Assembly (NCBI GenBank): GCA_019802505.1
Contig: JAFMOC010000248.1
Location: forward strand, 702,501-766,500
Source of the DNA: Corydoras sp. C115
Lineage: Eukaryota > Chordata > Actinopteri > Siluriformes > Callichthyidae
Length of the DNA stretch: 64,000 nt
Direction of reading: 5' to 3'
The number at the start of each line of letters is the position of its first letter. Position 1 is the stretch's first letter. Of this stretch, positions 56,945 to 64,000 are shown one piece after another. Under the pieces are notes generated by a model. It ran no database searches, was not told the origin of the DNA, and saw only the letters and a list, made by a program, of their open reading frames with translations. Both the position numbers and the translations under genes were made by a program.

Positions 56945-57255
56945 ACAGTGTGTATCGGAGTTCAGTTACACATTTTTCCCATGATTTATTCGCAATGATG
57001 CACAAACTTAAGTGCCTTATTTTTTATAAAACCGTTACAAACACCCCATCATGAAAAAAAGGTTTGATTCATTCATATGTTTATAGAAAGCAAAACTGTC
57101 AAAAAACTTTACTTTAAAACGAACTAGATTACATTGCAGAAGTAAACACTGATCGCTGAGTAACAGGATTCCGGGCTCTAAAAACTGTCAGAGGTATGTG
57201 TTATTGTCAATAATGTCACGGCAGGGCAAACTGTTAAGCCAATCAGATTTAAAAA
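56945..57255 (+). repeat. Dispersed repeat R2, uninterrupted copy
   Basis: Runs from CATGATTTATTCGCAATGAT through AAAACCGTTACAAACA and GATCGCTGAGTAACAGG to TATTGTCAATAATGTCACGG. It provides the template order for judging the other R2 copies. Confidence 0.6.
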
Positions 57256-57404
57256 CCAGAACTACCATGAAACACTAAAGGTGTCATCACTTTTTCTGTT
57301 TACCTGGTCTGATCAGCCACTAAGTATTTTCTAATTCTAAGTAATTTTAATTTTTAAATTGTCCTTCACATGATGGTAATGAATAATGTAACTAATTACA
57401 TTTC

Positions 57405-58710
57405 TGCAGGTTCAGTACCAGACAAAAGTTTGGAAACAACAAGGGCTGCAACAACAAATCGATAAAAATTGATTATGCAAATTGATAACGAATTTCATTA
57501 TCGATTTGTTGGGTCGCACGATTTCTGCATTACTCGCAATGTCGTAACCTCCTACATCACCTGCAGCGCTTCAACAATGCTGGAAAAAATATAGCGGGTT
57601 AAACAGAACGAGGCGGAATCTGCAAAACAATTTAATAAATCGTACAAATGAACACAGCCAACTCAGAAAACAAAGCTACAGTTAAAATCATCAAAACTGC
57701 AGGAGCTTCATGCTTCACACAAATAAAGAACGTGGAACATGTGAGTTGTGAGAACATGTGAGCGAAAATGAATTGATCTGCACGGAGCACCATGGTGATG
57801 ATATACCACCTGAAACTAAACATGATGGAGTCAGTGATGAGGATGAAGCTCAACAGCAGAGTAAATCACTACAATATCCTGAGTTTCTTCAGTTTTGAAG
57901 TGAATCAACGTAATGCTATGAGACCGATAGAGCATGCTTCATGCTGTTTTTGGTTGTTCTGGATAATAATAGTGATAGAGTGTGTTACTTTTTTTTGGTT
58001 TAATTAGCTTGTTTAAATGTGCTTAATAAATACATACAACTTGTACACAATGATGGTAATTAACGATTAAGCTTCATGTTTTAATTTTCGGACAAAATAT
58101 GAGTGAAGTAACTGCACTCAATGGAAGTGATGGGGATTAGGTAACATATTACAGCTACACAAATTTGTGTAATTTAGTATTTTTTTACACTACGCTACAT
58201 ACTGTGTCTGTGTGAGATTTGTATTTAATTGCTCTTTGGGCTAATTGGATGCCTTAAACTCATACTGTAAATAAAACCAGACATTTATTGACCTGCTTAA
58301 TAATTCTACAGTGTAGCAGGTTTTCTTCATAACTACTGATTGTGTTGTTCTCATTTGTAAGTCGCTTTTGATAAAAGCATCTTCTAAATGACTAAATGTA
58401 AATGAAAAGACATGGGGAAAAAATTATTTATCCCATTCATTGATTAATCGAAAAAATAATCGACCGATAAATTGATTATCAAAATAATCGTTAGTTGCAG
58501 CCCTAGAAACAACCCCTTTTTTGCTTATTCTCCATTGCATCAGTTCTATTTACCGTGAAGATGGATTTTTGATAGTTCTACAATTACAGACTGTAGGTAT
58601 TTAAATTAACAGCAGCACTGCTGCACTAAACCACCCCCCCAGCACATCAATATCCCTGCAGAACTGACAAATACACCACCTGTTCTATGATTGTGCTGGC
58701 AAATTTTACT
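57405..58710. mobile_element. Tc1-type MITE split by hAT copy 5
   Basis: Left part GTTCAGTACCAGACAAAAGT then TTGGAAACAAC; right part resumes CCCCTTTTTTGCTTATTCTC, TACCGTGAAGATGGATTTTT and CAGCAGCACTGCTGCACTAA. These are contiguous in the relatives at 6896-7412 and 45908-46090. Confidence 0.7.
57441..58505 (-). mobile_element. hAT family H1, copy 5, with perfect 8-bp TSD
   Basis: The octamer GAAACAAC occurs at 57433-57440 and 58506-58513, immediately outside ends AAGGGCTGCAACAAC and, inverted, TAGGGCTGCAACTAACG. The 8-bp duplication supports hAT superfamily membership for all H1 copies. 1065 bp, no transposase. Confidence 0.92.
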
Positions 58711-58784
58711 GGGCCCAAATATTTTCTTGGGATAAATAACATTTGCATTGGTGTTGAAGCACTCAAATTAGCAACTATGGGGCC

Positions 58785-58925
58785 GCCATTGTGTTTAAGG
58801 AGCCAGCCTTGAAACTTCGATCCCTGGTTCAATTCCCAATCAAATTAAATACCATCACTGTAGTGCCCTTGGGCAAGGTACCTAACCCTAACTGCACCAT
58901 GTAATTGGACAATTGCACATCAGAG
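58785..58925 (+). mobile_element. tRNA-derived SINE fragment
   Basis: GTGTTTAAGGAGCCAGCCTT and B box CCTGGTTCAATTCCC, followed by GTGCCCTTGGGCAAGGTACC, the same architecture as S2. Confidence 0.65.
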
Positions 58926-59284
58926 TTTTACATTTATTACAGAATTAAAAAAGCTTGAACTTCTGAAATTAGTAAGTTGAACTGAAAATTCCTTTTGTCA
59001 GAGGTTTAGCAGCTTATTAACAGAGGAATATTTTAACCGTGGTCATAGTTTTTCACTTGAAGTAAAAAAATTATGATTAAAAATCAAATCAAGTACTGAG
59101 AATAATGTACAGACACAAATTGTGTCTGCACCGTACACGAAAGCAGTGTGGCACAAAAGTTTTTTCCAACTAGTGGACATTGAAATCAAAACACAGCACA
59201 AGGTGCTATCTCATAATTCACCAGAAGCCAATTCAAGAGATAGAGATGAAGGGGGGAAAATGGCAGAACATAGAGAACTGAATG

Positions 59285-59405
59285 CCCCATAATGTGTGTG
59301 TGTATATGAGTGAGTGCGCCCAGTGATGGATTGGCACACTGTCCTGGGTGTATCTGCCCAGTGACTGAAATGGTCTCCACTGGATGGGCATGAGGAATCC
59401 CCCGT
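59285..59405 (+). mobile_element. SINE S1, 3-prime fragment
   Basis: From TGAGTGCGCCCAGTGATGGA to GATGGGCATGAGGAATCCCC; the promoter half is missing. Confidence 0.75.
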
Positions 59406-59560
59406 GACAAGTATCAAAATCAGAATACTTTATTAATCCACAAGGGAAAATAGCAGGTTTTAGAGATGCTCTATTTGTTTTTGAGTACGAGATTGCACAT
59501 ATACTACACTACATTTTACTAAATTAAAAAATAATTCAAATTCTCCTGATTTTGAGCACC
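59406..59560 (-). mobile_element. LINE 3-prime-end fragment
   Basis: AAAATCAGAATACTTTATTA followed by ATCCACAAGGGAAAATA resembles the reverse complement of fish non-LTR 3-prime ends. Coding part absent. Confidence 0.45.
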
Positions 59561-61564
59561 ATCTCTGCACTATGCTGACCACAGAAGAGAAAAGTCTGAA
59601 GAATGTTGGCAGATTTGGGCTGGAGGAGAGTTTGCTTTGATCTTGAAATGAGGAACATCAACAAAGCACTATATGCAGAGTGAGCTACTGGAACAGGGAT
59701 TAGTTCAGACACGTTGAGAACAACAGACCAGATGAGTCTATGTACAGATAATGACCAAACAGTCCTGATGGAAAGTGCAAGTCATCGCAAAGGTATTAGA
59801 GATTATTATTTAGAATGATACACATTTTAAAATAGAAAGAAAATAAATCTGTGAATCTGTTGAATTTAAGCCTAATATATGATTAAAAACTGCATGCAGT
59901 GTGATCACTTTGTCCTGGATTTGCTGAAGCTGGATGAGTGTGTGTGTGTGTGGGAAGGATAGTTACGCAACACCATACAGAAAGGACGTCATAGGTGAAA
60001 GTGAATGAACCCTAATGGCTTCGAGAGCTAGAACATTTTTTGCATGTAGGCTATTGCTCATTAAATGCTGCTGGTGCAAATAAACACTAATTCAATGCAA
60101 CAAACTATATAAATAAAGAAAATTAATTAAAATCATTAACTTCAGGTTTTGGAATAATCCATTCTGAATTTTTTTAAAAAACAATTCATTTCCAGAACCT
60201 GCCAACAATTTGCTACTTTGCAATAAAAAAAAGACATTAACAAATACTGCGATATATAATGTAATATTAAATAATGCAGGACTTTCAACCAGATTTGACC
60301 AAAACTCACAAAAAGAATAATAATGCATGTTTTTAAATAAGAAATTCTTATCCTAAATAAGTGACTCATATGTGAATAGTTTGTGTCTAGAAGGAATATC
60401 GGAGGAGATGAAAGCTTCATTTTTGCTACATGAACTTTAAACAGCATTGAACCAATGAAGCTTCAGCAACATACTAGGGAATTTACATGAGTGAACATTT
60501 TATTAAAAATGTAAATATCATTAAACCAAAACTACAAAACAAAATAGCAGCTATACAACATTCTGAACGGTATACATAAATACATCTTAAAATAATCTAA
60601 TTGTGCAATAAAACAAATAACTAGGTTCTTTAATATTATTAGTTTTGATTCACTTCAAAACTAATAATATCCACATAGCACCTTTGATTCACAAATGTCT
60701 TAAAATAATGTTTACTTATAAAGTAAAACAAACTGCTGGTGATCATGTCTAAAAAATAAAAATGAAATTAAACTTTTGAACTGTATTAACATTCCTAATG
60801 TAGAGGATAATTAAAATAAAGGGATGGGGAGCTTTTCATTCACACTAACTTATGTATCTATTAAAAAGTTTACATGGAACATAAAAGGGCATCACGAATA
60901 ATTTTTTTTTCTTTTACAACAGTCCCAAATATCAGATTAGATGCAGACCTACACATAAACACACCTAAACAGTGTATGCATGACCACATGCGTCTATACA
61001 TATTGGAATGTAGTAATAATAATGTAGATATTAGAATGCATTACTAGTAAAACCTTTGTTTAAATTAAAATACAATGAATAATTAATAAATATAACTTAC
61101 TTGACATTCTTTTCAATACCGTGTATGAAGTATCTATACTTTTACATAGCTTTGATTTCAAGTGCCACAACGCTGTATTTTATTTTACTTTTCCTTTACT
61201 CGTTTACTTGTCCTGATGACATTGTACGGATTATAAACAAGGATATTAAACGTGCAAAAAACAAGCTAATCCATGCAAGAACCACAAGAAACCGGCAGCG
61301 CGCTCGTGTATGCGCGCTGGTCCTCATGTGACATGTAGATCATGTATACAGCCAAAGCGTGCTTGAGCTTTCTTGAAATTACGTGCGTGAATAGCACCTA
61401 AAAATGCAGATCTAAATAGCATGTGAGGTATCATTGGAAAGTTTAAGATGTGCAGAATTTTTGGAGACATGATTTGTTAAGCGGCGCAATATGTAATACA
61501 GACAAAATGGCGCCCAAATATCAAAGTCGGTCTGCTGGGTGGAAGGGGTTAATTGACATTGCAC
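59561..61564. other. Intron 1 segment, nothing recognised
   Basis: About 2 kb of AT-rich sequence. Small ORFs show no conserved motif, and I found no candidate for sik3 exon 1. Confidence 0.5.
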
Positions 61565-61769
61565 GTCTTGTGATGTGACCATTGCGCATGTGCACATCAT
61601 GATGATAATGCTGAAACCATACATCGTGCAGCCTCTACTATATACCAATCTCCTATATACTATCAGAGGTCTTGCGATGTGACTATTGCGCATGCACACA
61701 TCGCGATGAAGCTGAAACCATACATCGTGCAGCCTCTATTATATACCAGTTTCCTATATACTATCAGAG
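61565..61769. repeat. Tandem duplication of a ~102-bp unit
   Basis: Units 61565-61668 and 61669-61769 share GCTGAAACCATACATCGTGC, AGCCTCTA.TATATACCA and CCTATATACTATCAGAG with few differences. Confidence 0.9.
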
Positions 61770-62305
61770 GTCAGTAATAGGTGAACCATGCGCCTTGGCC
61801 TCCCGACGAAAGGGTGGCGCAACGGGGCACGGCAGCAAAAGTTACGGATCTGACTTGCCAACTTCCCTTACTTGACTTCTTAGAACATAACAGAGGCTGT
61901 TATGAAGTTGTCAGCGAAAACTGAAAAGAATACAAAAAGGAAATTAACTTTTAAGATTGCTGTTTTATTTACTTTTTTGACTGGCATGCACTTTATGGTG
62001 CACCTTTTTTAAAAGCAATCCATTTCTTTAATGTTTTTAATTAAAGGGGGGAAAAATCTTCAAGCTTTATAAATAATTAATGTAGTTCAGCATTTAAAAA
62101 GATAAATATTGTTAAAACATATTGCACAATATTTGTTTTGCATTTCAGTTGTAGATGACAAAATGCTGATAAAACTATTAGACTATTTCAGTATACAGGA
62201 TATGCCAATGATATCATAACACAAATTAGAAATTATGACTGTCTGGACCTGGAGATTTCCTCTAACTGGACCCTACTGAATTTTAATTAAATACCCCTGC
62301 CCTAT
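61767..62305 (+). mobile_element. hAT-like family H2, short copy
   Basis: Starts AGAGGTCAGTAATAGGTGAA and ends near CTGGACCCTACTGAATTTTA and CCCCTGCCCTA. Internal blocks GGCATGCACTTTATGGTGCA and TTCAGCATTTAAAAAGATAA align with 7738-10316 once that copy's insertions are removed. Confidence 0.6.
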
Positions 62306-62369
62306 ATGGACAAACGACTCAATTATCACATTCAGTTCTATTGCCACAGGGTTAGAGAATACAGCACCT

Positions 62370-62560
62370 ATTCATTTACATTTAGTCATTTAGCAGATGC
62401 TTTTATCCAAAGTGACTTACAAATGAGAACATTACAAGTCAGAAGTTATGCAGAAAACCAACTACACTGTAAAATCATCAACCTGATTGTTATTTCACGC
62501 CGCATCCCCCCCCCCCTTTTTTTTTTAACAACAGGTATTTGTTTATCCAGTCTGCCTTGA
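62370..62560 (+). repeat. Dispersed fish repeat with module and homopolymer core
   Basis: Module ATGCTTTTATCCAAAGTGAC then TACAAATGAGAAC and a C/T homopolymer at about 62506-62526. Reverse-complement partner of 936-1109. Confidence 0.65.
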
Positions 62561-63000
62561 ACCAACATTTGTTAAATAATGAGCTGTCTAAAGAGTTCAG
62601 GGTATATGAGGGTGGTACTGTAATAGAATGCTATTATTAAGTCACTTTGTGAAATCTCTTTCCTCTTCACTGGGAACCGAGGTGCATAGTGTACAAGCGT
62701 GACCAGCGTTCTGCTGACTCAGTGACTGCAGATTTCCAAACCTCCTCTGGGATTAACATCAGCACAAAAGCTGTGTGCTGTGAGCCTCATGATGGGAACA
62801 GCAACAGCAGCTTCATTCACGCCTTGCTTTACCATGCACAGCATCAAGATTTGGATGGAATGGTGTAAAGCGTGCGACGACAGGACTCTTGAGAAGTGCA
62901 AATGTTCTGTGGAGCAGGACAATACACTTATGGCAAGCTGTTTTAACATTTAATAAGTAGCGGTAATGGCAATTGTAGATAACTAAAATTATATTTTTAC
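62561..63000. other. Intron 1 segment, nothing recognised
   Basis: Higher GC than its surroundings, but the only ORF (minus strand, 76 codons) lacks any motif or splice context. Confidence 0.4.
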
Positions 63001-63690
63001 GAGTTATAATTGCAAGTCAACATATCCATATTGTCATTTTGACTAATAGTAATTGTAATTAAAGATATCTTCAATTCATTTCTCAGTAGTCACAATGTTC
63101 ATTCTTGACATCAACAATTTAAATTTCCACTAGTGGAAATGTTCATTGCAGATATCTGTAATTCAATTACAACCATTAAAATTAAATTTCAGATATCTGT
63201 AATTCAGTTTTGACATGTCACAATTACAAGCCGATATATACATAATGTCATTTTGACTAGTTGGAGTCCTAATTAATGATATCTTGAACTCAATTTCCAC
63301 TAGTGGAAATGTTAATTGTAGAGTTCAACAATTCAATTTCTACTAGTGTTGTTCTCAAATTATAGATATCAAAAATGAAATTTCAAACAGCTAAAGCTCA
63401 ATTCTTACTAGTAAAAATTACTGATATGTTGGGCCTGGAATTGTAAAAATGTCAGAAATAGCAGTTTTTACTAGTGAAATTTATATTTTTACTAGTGACA
63501 ATTGTATTTAAAATATCTACAATTCCTTTTATAGTCAGAATTTTATTCCTTTTACTAGTCAGATTTGAATTGCAGATAACAAAAAATGAGTTTCCACTAG
63601 TCAAAATGAAAACGCTATTTTGACATGTAAGAACTAATATGCAAATGAGGGCACATATCTGAAATTACATTTTGACATGTAAGAACTAAT
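63000..63690. repeat. Palindrome-rich degenerate repeat (ACTAGT / GATATC)
   Basis: ACTAGT occurs about nine times (63129, 63255, 63299, 63343 and onward to 63596) and GATATC about five times (near 63065, 63152, 63193, 63279, 63364). They are set in variants of TTTCCACTAGTGGAAAT, CAGATATCTGTAATTC and TTTTGACATGT. No ORF or tRNA-like promoter. Confidence 0.75.
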
Positions 63691-63692
63691 AT

Positions 63693-63840
63693 GCTGCCCA
63701 GCGATGGATTGGCGCCCTGTCCTGGGTCTATCTGCCCAGCGCCTGAAACGTTCTCCCCTGGATGGGCATGGAGAACCCCCCCCCCCCCCGCGACCCTAAT
63801 ATAGGATAAAGCGGAAGATGATTAATGAATGAATGAATGA
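63693..63840 (+). mobile_element. SINE S1, 3-prime half
   Basis: From TGCCCAGCGATGGATTGGCG through GCCTGAAACGTTCTCCCCTG to a GAATGAATGAATGA tail, with a C run at 63777-63789. 5-prime truncated. Confidence 0.85.
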
Positions 63841-64000
63841 CTTAATTGTTATTACATTATATTATTATTATCATTATTATTATACTCCAAAAGACAGTTA
63901 TACGCTCATCGAATAATGCTTTAGTAAATAAACGGTAGCATCTCGGCAGACAGTTATAAAAACACAGTAGTATGTTTCAATATAAAAAAAGCAAGACTTG
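63841..64000. other. Intron 1 tail of window
   Basis: An (ATT)n-like stretch at about 63850-63882; the rest is unassigned. Confidence 0.5.

Noticed and set aside
62719..62949. Minus-strand 76-codon ORF considered as sik3 exon 1
   Set aside because: No glycine-rich loop (GKGNFAVVK-like) and no phase-0 donor in the right place; exon 1 is not in the window.
63000..63690. CRISPR-like array
   Set aside because: Spacing is irregular, repeats are short palindromes of variable context, there are no uniform spacers, and the genome is eukaryotic.

Overview
The window is vertebrate nuclear DNA, almost certainly from a ray-finned (teleost) fish. The evidence is a single intron-rich kinase gene embedded in typical fish repeats: Tc1-like transposons with TA target sites, a pogo-like element, hAT elements, L2-type and Rex1/CR1-type LINEs, several tRNA-derived SINE families, long (TA)n tracts, and the ubiquitous fish module around GCTTTTATCCAAAGCGACTT. 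A catfish is my best guess for the order, but this is inference from repeat flavour and cannot be proven here.

The host gene is sik3 (salt-inducible kinase 3, AMPK-related family), on the minus strand. I could trace 20 consecutive coding exons from 45713 (ATP-site VAIK motif) down to 1547 (C-terminal Ser/Pro/Gln-rich region). All have AG/GT splice borders and every junction keeps phase, giving 2745 nt, or 915 codons in one open frame. Exon 1 (start codon, glycine-rich loop) lies beyond the right edge, so intron 1 exceeds 18 kb. The last exons lie beyond the left edge. In this report exons are numbered by homology to mammalian SIK3 as 2 to 21.

Layout from left to right: 1-1.5 kb intron with an L2-like remnant; 1.5-5.1 kb exons 21-19; 5.2-6.5 kb a purine-rich satellite with a threefold anchor block; 6.7-18 kb exons 18-15 separated by nested hAT, Tc1 and SINE insertions; 18.2-24.3 kb a GA-rich array, an apparently intact Tc1 transposon (20475-22092), a frameshifted Tc1 (22609-23824) and exon 14; 25-27 kb a LINE ending in a perfect hairpin; 28.4-30.7 kb exons 13-8; 31-38 kb two more Tc1-like copies, SINEs, exons 7 and 6 and a deleted pogo element; 39-42 kb an L2 LINE and exon 5; 43.2-45.7 kb exons 4-2; 45.7-64 kb intron 1, dominated by five copies of one hAT MITE-like family (one split by a Rex1/CR1 LINE) and ending in an unusual palindrome-rich degenerate repeat.

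Functionally there is one cellular gene. The three 14-3-3/PKA-type sites of SIK3 (RRHT, RRAS, RRFS), the LKB1 T-loop threonine, the UBA-type region and a predicted in-frame cassette exon are all visible. Everything else supported is transposon-derived or simple repeat. I found no second host gene, no RNA gene and no defence-type or operon-like system.
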